A stretch of DNA of 30,996 bases from Lachnospiraceae bacterium UBA7012 (GCA_002449595.1 DJXE01000034.1:1-30996), one strand, 5' to 3'. Shown: positions 1-9,093, counted from the stretch's first letter. Notes: generated from the letters alone by a model not told the origin. Numbers and translations: made by a program.

Positions 1-23
1 GGGTTCGATTCCCGTCGGAGTCA
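1..23 (+). tRNA. tRNA, 3' part only (identity unknown)
   Basis: The window opens inside a tRNA. The T-loop TTCGATT (4-10) sits between GGG and CCCGT, followed by the 3' acceptor strand CGGAGTC and discriminator A23. The next bases are TCCA, so a canonical CCA tail is not encoded directly after the discriminator. The anticodon lies outside the window, so the amino acid cannot be assigned. It lies 8 nt from tRNA-Cys, consistent with a tRNA cluster. Confidence 0.8.
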
Positions 24-31
24 TCCAGTCC

Positions 32-103
32 GGTGCCATAGCCAAGTGGTAAGGCGTAGGTCTGCAAAACCTTGATGCGCGGGTTCAAATCCCGCTGGCA
101 CCT
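32..103 (+). tRNA. tRNA-Cys (GCA)
   Basis: A complete cloverleaf can be drawn. Acceptor strands GGTGCCA (32-38) and TGGCACC (96-102) pair fully, the anticodon is GCA at 64-66, and the T-arm is GCGGG-TTCAAAT-CCCGC. The discriminator is T103, which is the known identity base for tRNA-Cys. CCA is not encoded. The anticodon stem appears to have one mismatch at its outer pair. Confidence 0.95.
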
Positions 104-112
104 GTAAAAAAG

Positions 113-151
113 AAGCTCAGAGTTCACTTGAACGTGATCTCTGAGCTTTTT
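113..151. terminator. bidirectional rho-independent terminator between tRNA-Cys and nth
   Basis: The arms AAGCTCAGAG (113-122) and CTCTGAGCTT (139-148) are perfectly complementary and are followed by a T-run on the plus strand. An A-run at 106-111 gives a T-run for the minus strand. The nth stop codon (124-126) falls inside the loop, so this hairpin serves both convergent units. The loop also holds GTTCA/TGAAC, which can pair locally. Confidence 0.85.
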
Positions 152-774
152 CCATATCTGCAGATATCTTTGAGACAGCAGGCCTGGCACTGCGGGCGGC
201 GCGCGATGCAGACTGCGCGGCCGTGATTCACGAAGCGGTGGCACAGGTCGTTGCCTTCCTCGGGCGGAACGATCTTCCGCAGCGCGGTCTCAACCTTGGC
301 TGGCTCCTTGATGTTGTCGACGAGACCGATCAGGTTGCAGAGGCGGATGCAGTGCGTATCCGTCACGATAGCCGGCTTGCCGAACACGTCGCCGAGGACG
401 AGATTGGCGCTCTTTCTGCCGACGCCCGGGAGCTTCAGGAGTTCTTCCATCGTATCCGGCACCTGGTCTCCGTACTCATAGTGGAGCATCTTCATGCAGC
501 GGGAGATATCCCGCGCTTTGCTGGGACCGAGCCCGCAGGGATGCACGATCTTCTCGATCTCGTCCACGTCCGCGTTCGCGAGCGCCTCGATGGTGGGAAA
601 CTTCTCGTAGAGCTTCGGCGTCACCTGGTCGACCCGCGCGTCCGTACACTGCGCGGCGAGCCGCACGCTCACGAGAAGCTGCCATGCCTTGTCATAGTCC
701 AGCGTGCAGTGTGCATCGGGATATTCTTTCTTCAGCCGCTCGATGACTTCGAGGGCGAGCTGTTTTTTTCTCAT
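124..774 (-). CDS. nth: endonuclease III (DNA glycosylase/AP lyase)
   Basis: Removes oxidised pyrimidines and cleaves abasic sites in base excision repair. The 216-residue length is normal for Nth. The helix-hairpin-helix LPGVGRKSA carries the catalytic lysine (K121), and VTDTH carries the catalytic aspartate (D139). The C-terminal cysteines have the C-x6-C-x2-C-x5-C spacing of the [4Fe-4S] cluster loop. I chose the start at 774 (MRKKQLAL) because GAGG lies about 8 nt upstream; an in-frame start at 807 lacks support and would add 11 atypical residues. The final codons and the stop are embedded in the bidirectional terminator shared with the tRNA unit. It appears to be a single-gene minus-strand unit. 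Confidence 0.96.
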   Translation of the reverse strand: MRKKQLALEVIERLKKEYPDAHCTLDYDKAWQLLVSVRLAAQCTDARVDQVTPKLYEKFPTIEALANADVDEIEKIVHPCGLGPSKARDISRCMKMLHYEYGDQVPDTMEELLKLPGVGRKSANLVLGDVFGKPAIVTDTHCIRLCNLIGLVDNIKEPAKVETALRKIVPPEEGNDLCHRFVNHGRAVCIARRPQCQACCLKDICRYGKSSEITFK

Positions 775-1119
775 ACTTGAACCTCGTATATAAGAATTGT
801 TAAACACTCGTTTATTCTCTCGAATGCAGCATATAAGTCTGCTTAAAAGTATTGTATCAGATTCAAGTATGCTCTGACCTTGCCTGATGTCAAGAACGTC
901 AGCTGAGGGATGCGACCAGTCAAAATTCCCTTGCTGATGCGCTTGAATCTCAATCGAATCAGCGCCGGAGCAAGACTGAAAGAGCGGCGCTTATGGTATA
1001 CTATTATATGGATCATTCTGCGCGCAGGGCGGCGCGGGCTGCCCGCTCCGGCAGCGGCTTCCCGGCGCATGAAACGACAGCTGGAGTCTTACAAAATAGG
1101 AAGAATGGAGGGTGTGGCA
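775..1119. other. gene-free region between divergent nth and nitroreductase
   Basis: These 345 bases hold the divergent upstream regions of nth and the nitroreductase gene. An open frame can be extended upstream from the nitroreductase as far as 910, but it has no ribosome binding site or family similarity before residue MELMQ. The only element I can propose is an extended -10 box at 994-1002. I see no RNA gene or repeat here. Confidence 0.5.
994..1002 (+). promoter_or_regulatory. possible extended -10 promoter of the nitroreductase gene
   Basis: TGGTATACT has the TG-n-TATACT form of an extended -10 element. No good -35 hexamer is visible 16-18 nt upstream. It would give a leader of roughly 110 nt before the start codon at 1120. 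Confidence 0.35.
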
Positions 1120-1638
1120 ATGGAACTGATGCAGGCAATTTTGGAGAGAAGAAGCGTAAGGAAATTCACGGACCAGCCGGTCTCAAGGGAGATCCTGGAG
1201 AAGCTCGCGGATGCAGCGCTGCACGCTCCGAGCGGCAGGGGCTCCAAGACCTGGAAGTTCACGGTCGTGTCGAACGCGGAAGCGATCGCGAAGCTCTGCG
1301 CGGCGGTGGGAAAGGCACTTGGGCGCGAGAACTACGACATGTACAAGCCGGTGGCGCTGATCATTCCGTCGAATGACCCGGAGAACGACCTCGCTCACGA
1401 CGACAACGCGTGCGCGCTGCAGAACATTTTCCTCGCGGCTTACGGTTTCGGGGTCGGCTCTGTGTGGATCAACCAGCTGCGCGACTGCTGCGATGAGCCC
1501 GGCGTCCGCGCGGTGCTGACGGAGCTCGGCATTCCGGAGAACTATGAGATCACGGGCATCGCCGCGCTTGGCTATGCAGATCCCGATGCGCCGAAGGGCG
1601 TTTACAAGGAAAAGGGCGAAGTGAACTTCGTCGAGTGA
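1120..1638 (+). CDS. nitroreductase family FMN-dependent oxidoreductase
   Basis: A small (172-residue) member of the nitroreductase fold, whose dimers bind FMN and reduce nitro or quinone-like substrates with NAD(P)H. The N-terminal RRSVRKF and the following APSGRGSKTWKF correspond to the conserved FMN-phosphate and isoalloxazine contacts. The C-terminal GIAALGYADPDAPK is the usual family ending. The start at 1120 is supported by GGAGGG at 1107-1112, and the homologous region begins exactly there (MELMQAILERRS). The gene is followed after 15 nt by a terminator, so it is probably monocistronic. The physiological substrate cannot be read from the sequence. Confidence 0.9.
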   Translation: MELMQAILERRSVRKFTDQPVSREILEKLADAALHAPSGRGSKTWKFTVVSNAEAIAKLCAAVGKALGRENYDMYKPVALIIPSNDPENDLAHDDNACALQNIFLAAYGFGVGSVWINQLRDCCDEPGVRAVLTELGIPENYEITGIAALGYADPDAPKGVYKEKGEVNFVE

Positions 1639-1653
1639 TGAAGTGCCGGAGAG

Positions 1654-1684
1654 ACTGTCCGCGGTTCCAGTGCGGACAGTTTTT
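1654..1684 (+). terminator. rho-independent terminator after the nitroreductase gene
   Basis: ACTGTCCGC (1654-1662) and GCGGACAGT (1672-1680) form a perfect 9-bp stem with a 9-nt loop followed by TTTTT. Confidence 0.92.
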
Positions 1685-1735
1685 CCATTTGACTTATCTA
1701 ACTGAACCGAGGGGCAGACTGATTGGGGGGAAATT

Positions 1736-3118
1736 ATGAAAAAGGGTATGGAAAGAACCGGACTGCGCAGGCTTGCGGCGGCGTGCCTGTCGGCGGCGGT
1801 CCTCACAGCTGCGCTGTGGTCGGCGCTTGCGGCGCCGGCACTGGCCGTCACGGTTCCAAAGAAGGAAGAGGCCGGGGAGGAGACGTTTGCTGACGCTTTT
1901 CGAAGAGGGGAGATCGAAAACAACGGCGGACATTTCGTCCGCGTCGGCGACAGAGTCTATTTCCGGCAGTATGGAAAAGGAACGCTGGATTCCCCGCATG
2001 TGAACGGGAAGTTCCTGAATGCGGGAACCGGGGAAGGCAGCTCGAAGATCACTTATTACGACGCGTCGGAGCAGTCGGTACGGGCGGCGTTTGAGGACGA
2101 CGGCGCCGGAGAGCTGTACGCGGCTCCCGATGGCTTCTGGCTCGAGCGCGCCGCGGACGGACCGTACTACACGGACGCGTATCTGGTCACTCCCGAAGGA
2201 GAGGAGCTCGTAAGCCTTGGCGGCAAGGACATCCTTGGGATCTCGGAGGACGGCCGGTTCCTGGCGGTCCGGGACCTCGACACGGCCGGCGACCTGTGCA
2301 TCGTTGGCGTCCCGGCAAGTGACGAAGAGGAAACTCCGCAGATCGTGACGCGGGCGATCCCGGAGGAAATGGAGTCGCTGGAGTACTGCGGGATGTACGG
2401 CGAGTACATGATCTTCTTCGCCTGTGACCTGGAGTCGAAGGTCAATACGCTTTTCTCCTTAAGCGGCGTGAGCGGCGAGCTCACCTGCCTCGGGGAGATC
2501 GAGGTCCCGTACGCGGAGGACGGCTATTTCAATCCGGCGCTGCTGACGCAGCAGTTCCTTTCGGATGAGAAAGGAATCTATCTGACGGCGGCCTGCTTCA
2601 AGGGAAGAGCCGCGGCGCTCTGCACCTACGTGTGCGTTGGCGCGGTGCCTGGAGAGGAAAACAGCGCCTATGTGATCACGGACATCACGCAGTCGGATCC
2701 CGACCTGCCGTCGGACCTGATCGAGGTCCCGACGCTGGATCTCTTCGAGCCCGGCGAGCCGGAGATCGTAAACGCGAAGAGAGGAACGCTCGCGCTGTCA
2801 AAGGACTACTGCGGGGACCTCGTCTATATCGACAGCCCCTACAGCGCGTGGGTGCTGCGAAAAGACTATGTAAAAGAGTATGATTACTGGGATGAGGACA
2901 GCCCGATCGAGATCATCCAGGACATGTCGGTGATTGATGACACAGCTTACGTCATCCGCGCCACAGTCATGCGGACGCCGGACGAGGACGACTGGTATCC
3001 GCACTACGCGCTGCTCTCCATGGCTTGGGAGCGCGTCCCGTTCGGTCAGGGCGGCGTCCTGACGGACGGATACGCGAAGAGCGTGCAGACGATGGCGCAG
3101 ATGTTTGAGTCTTATTGA
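1736..3118 (+). CDS. secreted protein of unknown function, possible beta-propeller
   Basis: A 460-residue protein with a clear Sec signal peptide: basic start (MKKGMERTGLRR), a hydrophobic alanine/leucine-rich core, and a likely cleavage after APALA near residue 37. The mature part is acidic and repeatedly shows short strands with patterns such as DRVYF, DGFWLE, GRFLAVRDL, GIYLTA and TAYVIRA. These resemble blade strands of surface beta-propeller (DUF5050-like) proteins, but I cannot assign a family with certainty. There is no lipobox and no visible sortase signal. A strong GGGGGG ribosome binding site precedes the start. The next gene encodes another secreted protein, starts 18 nt after this stop and has its own AAGGAGG, so the two are probably co-expressed at the cell surface. 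Confidence 0.85.
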   Translation: MKKGMERTGLRRLAAACLSAAVLTAALWSALAAPALAVTVPKKEEAGEETFADAFRRGEIENNGGHFVRVGDRVYFRQYGKGTLDSPHVNGKFLNAGTGEGSSKITYYDASEQSVRAAFEDDGAGELYAAPDGFWLERAADGPYYTDAYLVTPEGEELVSLGGKDILGISEDGRFLAVRDLDTAGDLCIVGVPASDEEETPQIVTRAIPEEMESLEYCGMYGEYMIFFACDLESKVNTLFSLSGVSGELTCLGEIEVPYAEDGYFNPALLTQQFLSDEKGIYLTAACFKGRAAALCTYVCVGAVPGEENSAYVITDITQSDPDLPSDLIEVPTLDLFEPGEPEIVNAKRGTLALSKDYCGDLVYIDSPYSAWVLRKDYVKEYDYWDEDSPIEIIQDMSVIDDTAYVIRATVMRTPDEDDWYPHYALLSMAWERVPFGQGGVLTDGYAKSVQTMAQMFESY

Positions 3119-3135
3119 GGAAGGAGGCCTTCAGA

Positions 3136-4740
3136 ATGCTGAGACGTAATATGATTTGGAGAGGCATGAAAAAGAGCTTTCCGCTCCTCATCGCTGCGGC
3201 GCTGTTTGCGGGAATGGTCCCGGCCAGCGCGTTCGCCGTCACTTCGGAGGGCAGCGGCACCGGCGAGACGGAAGTCGTGAGTGAAGAGGTCGAAGAACCG
3301 AAGAAGGAAGAGGCGAAGCAGGTCGCCGGCGGGGCGAGAGTCCTGACGGAGGAAGAGCTCGCTGACCTCTCGGACAGTCTGGATCAGGGGGACAAAGGCT
3401 TTTTCTCAACAGAGTATTCGAGAGCGGAAGAGATCCGGTGGGACGACGTGCTCGGGGATGGCGCGGACATCGGCGTGATCCCGGACGCGGTGCAGCGGGA
3501 GGCCTACGAGGACTGGAGCGGCTCCGAGGGAGAGGAACTGGTCGGCGTCTATGAACAGGACGTCAGGGACTTCGTCCTTCGCAAGACCGGCACCGATTAC
3601 AGCGACGCAAGGTATCCGCTTTCGCTGGACTGGCTGGCGGTCAGCGACGATCGCAGCGGGGACCAGCTCTTCATCGCGAAGCGCGGGGAAGCGGACAGGC
3701 AGGCCATCGCTTTTACGGCGGGGACGGCCGACGGGGATCTGTACCGCCTGCGCTACGTCCGCGCGGACAAAGCGAACCACAGGAAAGAGAGAGAGTTTGA
3801 GGTGACCGTCCGGATCGACCGGGACGGAAACCGGGCGTACGTCTCCAATCTTCCGACGGACGTGCCCGCGCCGAAGACGCTCGTGACGATCGATTTCTTC
3901 GCCTCACGGACGGAGGCGATGCAGCAGGGACCTGTGACGACGCTCGCCGCGCGGCCGATGGACTCGGATGAGGCGGCCGACTGGTACTGGGCGCTGATCA
4001 CGGCGGCGGAAGATGACGTCGAGATCTCGGTGGACCGCGCCTATGTGGACTCCGGCATCGCGTCGCTCCTGTCTTCGGAAGGCATCCGGATCCCTGATCT
4101 GGGGCTCGGCAAGGCGGTCCTCATGAAGGGCGAGAGCGCGATGCTACGGGTGAGCCTGCCGCAGGAACCCCGCATCCGGGTCGCCGCGACGAAGGACGGC
4201 TATTTCGGAGAGTACTGGTTCGGCGAGGACAGTCGGCTGAAACTGGTCGACGAGGAAGGCGTCCCGAAGCAGCGGTACGTGATCGGGCACGATCTCGAGG
4301 GCGAAGGCCGCGGCTGCAGCTATGGCGATGAGGCGGGCCTCACCAGCTTCCTGGAGGGAGGCTGGGTCATGTTCGACGAGGCGACCGGGGAGCCGACCGG
4401 CGGCGTGGTCTTCTCGGATCACCGGACCATGTGGATCATCACGGAAGAGAGCGACTACCAGGTGGACCTGCAGTACGATACGATGTACGGGAAGGTTCCG
4501 GATGTGCTGAAGACGGAAGTCTTTGAGCCGGATACCTGGAGTGCGCTTCCGGAGGAGCTGTTCACGGAGCATACCGTCACCGGCGCTTACCTGATCGGGG
4601 CGGAGCAGCAGGGGAACGAGCAGGTTCTGACACTGACGCAGATCGACAACGGCTTCGGGGCGCTGAGCTACCTGATGCCGGGAGCGGATGAAGACACGCA
4701 GGAGTTTATCCTGCACAGATATATTGGCAGCACGAACTAA
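3136..4740 (+). CDS. secreted protein of unknown function
   Basis: A 534-residue exported protein I do not recognise. The N-terminus has a basic segment (MLRRNMIWRGMKKS), a hydrophobic core (LLIAAALFAGMV) and a cleavage-like PASAFA. A Glu/Lys-rich linker follows (EEVEEPKKEEAKQ), then an acidic globular region to the end. It has no transmembrane anchor, cysteine pattern or catalytic motif that I can identify. The ATG at 3136 is preceded by AAGGAGG at 3121-3127; an in-frame TTG at 3115 overlaps the previous stop but is less well placed. The signal peptide and KKEE linker resemble those of the preceding gene product (KKEEAGEE), so the two may act together on the cell surface. Confidence 0.85.
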   Translation: MLRRNMIWRGMKKSFPLLIAAALFAGMVPASAFAVTSEGSGTGETEVVSEEVEEPKKEEAKQVAGGARVLTEEELADLSDSLDQGDKGFFSTEYSRAEEIRWDDVLGDGADIGVIPDAVQREAYEDWSGSEGEELVGVYEQDVRDFVLRKTGTDYSDARYPLSLDWLAVSDDRSGDQLFIAKRGEADRQAIAFTAGTADGDLYRLRYVRADKANHRKEREFEVTVRIDRDGNRAYVSNLPTDVPAPKTLVTIDFFASRTEAMQQGPVTTLAARPMDSDEAADWYWALITAAEDDVEISVDRAYVDSGIASLLSSEGIRIPDLGLGKAVLMKGESAMLRVSLPQEPRIRVAATKDGYFGEYWFGEDSRLKLVDEEGVPKQRYVIGHDLEGEGRGCSYGDEAGLTSFLEGGWVMFDEATGEPTGGVVFSDHRTMWIITEESDYQVDLQYDTMYGKVPDVLKTEVFEPDTWSALPEELFTEHTVTGAYLIGAEQQGNEQVLTLTQIDNGFGALSYLMPGADEDTQEFILHRYIGSTN

Positions 4741-4759
4741 CAGGAATGAGGGTAAACAC

Positions 4760-5905
4760 ATGAGCGACAGCACAGAAAAGAAAATCGGCGCAGAGGTGAC
4801 GGAGCAGGCGGCGGAAGTCGCGGCTGCAGAACCGGAAAAGAAGGCAAAAAAGCTCGCCGCGAACAGGACCGTCTTTGAGCCGGAGTCGAAGAACGCGAAC
4901 GGCCTGGACGAGGTGATCTACCAGCACTACCTCGCGAGGGAGATTGCCGCGAAGGAAGCGAAAAAGAGCGGCGCACCCGCGGCGCCGGCGCAGATCGGCC
5001 CGATGTTCGGCGGGATCGACGTCGGCATGATGCGGCTGCCGGACGAGCATCCGACCTATGAGCTGGTCGACCTCGCGAAGGACGTCGACGAGAAGGACTG
5101 CGAGCTGAAGGGCGTTCCGTACCGCGTCTACACGCCGCAGAAGGCGGCCCCGGAAGGCGGCAGGGCCTGCATCGTCTACGTGCACGGCGGCGGATTTGTG
5201 ATGGGCGGCCTCACGAGACTGAACAACATCAACCGCAGGCTGGCGGACGTCATGAACGCGGTCGCGGTCCACGTGGACTACACGCTCTCCCCGGAGGCGG
5301 CTTATCCGACGGGCGTCAACGAGTGCTACGACGTGATCGAGGAGCTGGCGGACAACGCGCAGGCGTACGGGATCGATCCGGAGAAGATCTACATCCTCGG
5401 CGACTCCGCGGGCGGCAACATGTGCGTCTCGATCGTGCTGCGCGACCAGGAACTCGGAAGGAATCTCATCAAGGTGCAGGTCCTGTACTATCCCGTGCTG
5501 GATCTGTCGGTCTACAGCCACGACACCTTCGAGATGGAAATGATGGGAAAAGATCTTGACCCGATGATCACGGCCAAGATCAGCCAGATGTGGAAGGCCA
5601 ACAACGGGTCTGAGGGCATCAACGGCGCGTATCTTCAGGGCTTCACGTCCGGCGAAGATTATCATGTGTCGCCGCTGCTCGCGCCGGACGAGGTCCTCGC
5701 GAAGCTGCCGAAGACGATCATGATCACGGCGGAATATGACTTCCTGCGCATTCAGTGCGAGGAGTTCGTCGCGAAGCTGGAAGAGCTCGGCACGGACGTC
5801 TCTTATTATATGTACGCTGGCACGTTCCACGGATTCCTGGAGCGCGTCGGCGTGTTTGCGGAGGCGGATCACAGCATTCATCTCGTTGCAGATTTGCTTA
5901 AATAA
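4760..5905 (+). CDS. alpha/beta hydrolase, hormone-sensitive-lipase-type esterase
   Basis: A 381-residue carboxylesterase-like enzyme. The oxyanion-hole motif HGGG is at residues 142-145 and the nucleophile elbow GDSAGG at 214-219, giving Ser216. A late EYDFLR segment supplies the probable acid, and FHGF near the C-terminus the histidine. This is the family IV (HSL/Aes-like) arrangement. The first roughly 70 residues are an extra Ala/Lys/Glu-rich region without a signal peptide, so the enzyme is probably cytoplasmic. GAGGG at 4748-4752 supports the start at 4760. The CoA-transferase gene begins 22 nt downstream, suggesting co-transcription and a role with short acyl groups, but the substrate is not deducible. 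Confidence 0.9.
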   Translation: MSDSTEKKIGAEVTEQAAEVAAAEPEKKAKKLAANRTVFEPESKNANGLDEVIYQHYLAREIAAKEAKKSGAPAAPAQIGPMFGGIDVGMMRLPDEHPTYELVDLAKDVDEKDCELKGVPYRVYTPQKAAPEGGRACIVYVHGGGFVMGGLTRLNNINRRLADVMNAVAVHVDYTLSPEAAYPTGVNECYDVIEELADNAQAYGIDPEKIYILGDSAGGNMCVSIVLRDQELGRNLIKVQVLYYPVLDLSVYSHDTFEMEMMGKDLDPMITAKISQMWKANNGSEGINGAYLQGFTSGEDYHVSPLLAPDEVLAKLPKTIMITAEYDFLRIQCEEFVAKLEELGTDVSYYMYAGTFHGFLERVGVFAEADHSIHLVADLLK

Positions 5906-5927
5906 AGCAACCAAGAGAAACCAGAGT

Positions 5928-7262
5928 ATGGACATTCAAGCGGAATACAAGAGAAAACTGTGCAGCGCGGACGACGCCGTCCGCTGCGTGAAGAGCGGTG
6001 ACTGGGTGGACTACACGGTCGCGCTCGGCTTTCCGCCGCTGCTCGACGCGGCGCTCGCGAGGAGAAAAGAAGAGCTGACGGACGTCAAGATCCGGGGCAA
6101 CCTGATCTTTGGCCCTATTCAGACGGCGGAATGCGATCCGGAGAGGGAGCATTTCATTTATAATACGTGGCACTGCTCCGACTATGAGAGAAAGCTCTGC
6201 GACCGGGGCCTGTGCAACTACATCCCGATGGTGTTCCACAACGTCGTGCCGTATTACCAGCACTTCCTCACGGTCAACGTCGTGATGGTGTCTGTGACGC
6301 CGATGGACCGCCACGGGTACTTCAACCTCTCGTGCAGCACGGGAACGACAAAGGGCATCATCCAGCAGGCCGACATCGTGATCGCGGAAGTGAATGAAAA
6401 TCTTCCGCGGGTGTGCGGCGGCTTCGGCGAGTGCGTGCACCTCTCGGAAGTGGACTACGTGGTGGAGGGCGAGCACGAACCGCTGCCGCAGGTCGGCGGC
6501 GAGGCGCCGACTGAGATCGACCGCGCGATCGCCTCGCACATCGTGCCGCTCATCGCGGACGGCGCGACGCTCCAGCTGGGCATCGGCGGCATGCCGACCT
6601 GCGTCGGCAGGATGCTCGCGGAGTCCGACTTAAAGGATCTCGGCATGCACACGGAACTGTGTTCCGACGCGTACGTGGATCTCTACAATGCAGGGAAGCT
6701 CACGAACAGGCGGAAAACGCTTTTCCCCGGAAAAGGAGTTGTCGGTGTTGCGTTCGGCACGAACAAGCTCTACGACTGGCTGGACGACAACCCGGGCATC
6801 GCGTTCTGCCCGCTTGATTTCGTCAATGATCCGGCGGTGATCGGCGGGATCGACAACATGGTGTCCATCAACGGCTGCATCAGCGTGGACCTGTTCGGGC
6901 AGGTCTCGTCGGAGAGCAGCGGGATGCGGCAGATCAGCGGCACGGGGGGACAGCTCGACTTCCTGCTCGGCGCCTCGACTTCGAAGGGCGGCAAAGCTTT
7001 CTTATGCCTGCCTTCGGTGCACGTGGCCCGCGACGGCTCGAGGCATTCGAACATTGTCCCGCATTTCAGCGGGGAGATCATCACTTCGCCGCGGTCGCAG
7101 GTCTACTACATCGTCACGGAGTACGGCGCGATCAATCTCGAGGGGAGGACGACCTGGGAGAGAGCGGAGATGCTGATCAGCATCGCGCATCCGGACTACC
7201 GGGATCAGCTGATCCGGGAGGCGGAGGAACAGAAGATCTGGAGACGCTCCAACCGGCGCTGA
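5928..7262 (+). CDS. acetyl-CoA hydrolase/transferase family, likely butyryl-CoA:acetate CoA-transferase
   Basis: A 444-residue enzyme expected to swap CoA between an acyl-CoA and a short-chain acid, classically the last step of butyrate formation. The ends of the protein (KSGDWVDY near the start; [13 protein letters not shown] and IWRRSNRR at the end) match the butyryl-CoA:acetate CoA-transferase group. GIGGMP, the catalytic-loop segment MHTELCSD (probable glutamate about residue 243) and [12 protein letters not shown] are the family's active-site regions. The start at 5928 fits homologues and has GAGAAA upstream. The part around residues 60-130 looks less like the classical butyrate enzyme as I remember it, so propionate- or 4-hydroxybutyrate-type specificity remains possible. 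It sits between an esterase and an acyl-ACP thioesterase. Confidence 0.88.
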   Translation: MDIQAEYKRKLCSADDAVRCVKSGDWVDYTVALGFPPLLDAALARRKEELTDVKIRGNLIFGPIQTAECDPEREHFIYNTWHCSDYERKLCDRGLCNYIPMVFHNVVPYYQHFLTVNVVMVSVTPMDRHGYFNLSCSTGTTKGIIQQADIVIAEVNENLPRVCGGFGECVHLSEVDYVVEGEHEPLPQVGGEAPTEIDRAIASHIVPLIADGATLQLGIGGMPTCVGRMLAESDLKDLGMHTELCSDAYVDLYNAGKLTNRRKTLFPGKGVVGVAFGTNKLYDWLDDNPGIAFCPLDFVNDPAVIGGIDNMVSINGCISVDLFGQVSSESSGMRQISGTGGQLDFLLGASTSKGGKAFLCLPSVHVARDGSRHSNIVPHFSGEIITSPRSQVYYIVTEYGAINLEGRTTWERAEMLISIAHPDYRDQLIREAEEQKIWRRSNRR

Positions 7263-7313
7263 CGGGACCCGCGCTGCGGACCCTTCAGGCGGCGGACAGG
7301 AGAGAGGAAACTT

Positions 7314-8024
7314 ATGTACAAATTCGGCAGCAGGATCCGTTACTCGGAAGTGGGACCGGACGGACGCCTGACCATGGAATCGCTCATCAATTTTTTTCAG
7401 GACTGCTCGACGTTCCAGTCCGAGGACCTGGGCATCGGCATCGGCTACATGAAAGAAAAGCAGATCATGTGGATCGTGAACTTCTGGCAGATCGACGTCT
7501 TCCGGTATCCCTGCCTCGGGGAGAAGATCCGGACAGGCACGCTCCCGTACAGCATCAAGTCGTTCATCGGGCTCCGCAACTTCATGATGGAGACGGAGGA
7601 GGGCGAACTGCTCGCCGTGGCCAATTCCGTGTGGTCGCTGATCGACACCGCGAACGGCGTTCCGATGCGGGTGCCGCAGGAGATCATGGACAAGTACGGG
7701 ACGGAAGAAAAACTCGACATGGAGTATCTTCCCAGGAAGATCCGGCTGCCCGGGACGGACGGGGCGCCGCGCCCGGAGATCACGATCCAGGAGCATCACC
7801 TCGACACGAACCGGCACGTCAACAACGGGCAGTTCGTCCGGCTCGCGCTGATGGAGATGCCGGACACGCGAAGGGTGAAGCGGCTTCTCGTGGAATACAG
7901 GAAGCAGGCGTTCCTCGGCGACGTCATGTATCCGCTGGCGTATGAGGAAGGAAATACGATGACGGTCAGCCTGAACGCGGCCGACGGAAGCCCGTACGCA
8001 GTTGTTCGGGCGGAGACGGAGTGA
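7314..8024 (+). CDS. acyl-ACP thioesterase (FatA/FatB-like double hotdog)
   Basis: A 236-residue protein with the two-hotdog layout of bacterial acyl-ACP thioesterases, which release free fatty acids from acyl carrier protein. The first hotdog begins YKFGSRIRYSEVGPDGRLTMESLINFFQD, here given only in part: RIRYSEVGPDGRL, then the long helix MESLINFFQDCSTFQSE. The second hotdog contains the hallmark DTNRHVNNGQF, with the aspartate, asparagine and histidine of the active site. GAGAGGAAA just upstream is a good ribosome binding site. The gene is 51 nt after the CoA-transferase and almost touches the next gene, so it is part of the same unit. It probably participates in lipid turnover or fatty-acid export. 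Confidence 0.9.
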   Translation: MYKFGSRIRYSEVGPDGRLTMESLINFFQDCSTFQSEDLGIGIGYMKEKQIMWIVNFWQIDVFRYPCLGEKIRTGTLPYSIKSFIGLRNFMMETEEGELLAVANSVWSLIDTANGVPMRVPQEIMDKYGTEEKLDMEYLPRKIRLPGTDGAPRPEITIQEHHLDTNRHVNNGQFVRLALMEMPDTRRVKRLLVEYRKQAFLGDVMYPLAYEEGNTMTVSLNAADGSPYAVVRAETE

Positions 8025-8047
8025 ATTATAGGAAGGAAATACAGATA

Positions 8048-8878
8048 GTGCTTAAGCTTGGTGAGATACAGAAACTGAAGATCGCGAGAGAAGTGTCGTT
8101 CGGCGTGTACCTGACGGACGGCGGGGAGGAAGAAGTTCTCCTGCCGAAGAAGCAGGTCCCGGAAGGTGCGGGCGTGGGAGACGAGGTGGAGGTGTTCCTC
8201 TACCGCGACTCCGAGGACCGGAAGGTGGCGACCTGCACCCGCCCGAAGCTGCTTCTCCATGAAGTCGGGCGCCTTGCGGTGGCGGACGTCACGAAGATCG
8301 GCGCATTCCTGGAGTGGGGGCTGGAGCGGCAGCTTTTCCTCCCCTTCAAGGAGCAGACCGCGCGGGTCGCAAAAGGGGACGAGATCCTCGCGGCCGTTTA
8401 CCTCGACAAGTCGGAGCGCCTGTGCGCGACGATGAACGTGTACCCGTATCTCGAGAGCAGGAGTCCTTACCACACGGGCGACCAGGTAAAGGGCACGGTC
8501 TATGAGACGAGTGACAACTTCGGCACCTTTGTCGCGGTGGATGACATCTACTCCGGGCTGATCCCGAAGAAGGAACTGGTGCGCGACCTCCCGATCGGCA
8601 GCGCGGTGGAAGCCCGCGTGACTTCCGTCCGGCAGGACGGGAAGCTGAACCTGTCGATCCGCGAGAAATCCTGGCTGCAGATCGGCACGGACGCCGAGCG
8701 CATCCTGCAGAGGCTCGAAGCCGGCGGCGGCGTGATCCCATTCTCGGACAAGGCGGATCCCGCCCTGATCCGAAGCGAGATGGGAATGAGCAAAAACGAG
8801 TTCAAGCGCGCGGCGGGGCACCTCCTGAAGGAGGGGAAGATCCGCATCCTGGAGGACCGGATCGAGGCCGTGGAGTAA
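8048..8878 (+). CDS. S1 RNA-binding domain protein, CvfB/YitL-like
   Basis: A protein of about 276 residues with tandem S1-like OB folds and a C-terminal winged helix, the build of CvfB, an RNA-binding regulator linked to virulence in staphylococci. Visible segments are IAREVSFGVYL (first S1), VTKIGAFLEWGLERQLFLP (second), GTVYETSDNFGTFVAVDDIYSGLIPKKE split over the third S1, and MSKNEFKRAAGHLLKEGKI as the wing. I chose a GTG start at 8048 because AGGAAGG lies at 8030-8036 and homologues begin near L-x-L-G-x-I-Q. A longer reading from GTG at 8021 overlaps the thioesterase stop and cannot be excluded. A strong terminator follows, ending the operon. Confidence 0.88.
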   Translation: MLKLGEIQKLKIAREVSFGVYLTDGGEEEVLLPKKQVPEGAGVGDEVEVFLYRDSEDRKVATCTRPKLLLHEVGRLAVADVTKIGAFLEWGLERQLFLPFKEQTARVAKGDEILAAVYLDKSERLCATMNVYPYLESRSPYHTGDQVKGTVYETSDNFGTFVAVDDIYSGLIPKKELVRDLPIGSAVEARVTSVRQDGKLNLSIREKSWLQIGTDAERILQRLEAGGGVIPFSDKADPALIRSEMGMSKNEFKRAAGHLLKEGKIRILEDRIEAVE

Positions 8879-8926
8879 TGCCTCATACGGAGCACTGAAA
8901 AAACAGGCTGAAAATGCCGGCATTTT

Positions 8927-8965
8927 GGCGGGCGACGGTCTTTTGCCGTTGCCCGTCATTTTTTT
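8927..8965 (+). terminator. rho-independent terminator of the esterase-CvfB operon
   Basis: The arms at 8927-8938 and 8946-8957 form a 12-bp stem including two G-T wobbles, with a 7-nt loop, followed by a T-rich tract to 8965. Confidence 0.92.
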
Positions 8966-9062
8966 CGTCGTTTTCGGGGCAAATATAAACAAAAAATAAA
9001 TCGTCGCGCAATTCTGACGAAATCGCGGGGGGAACGGGGCGATTCTTTGGAGGAATCTCTAA

Positions 9063-9093
9063 TTGTTTTTCGCCGAAATTCGTCTAATATAAT
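9063..9093 (+). promoter_or_regulatory. probable promoter of the HPr-like gene
   Basis: A perfect TATAAT lies at 9088-9093. The best -35 match is TTGTTT at 9063-9068 with a long 19-nt spacer. It lies in an AT-rich stretch after the previous operon's terminator and would give a leader of about 33 nt. Confidence 0.5.

Noticed and set aside
910..1119. N-terminal extension of the nitroreductase frame
   Set aside because: No ribosome binding site, unusual composition and no family similarity before MELMQ; the ATG at 1120 has GGAGGG upstream.
4706..5935. Long minus-strand open frame opposite the esterase gene
   Set aside because: It is a shadow frame, His/Val/Arg-rich as expected for the complement of a GC-rich gene, and shows no motif.
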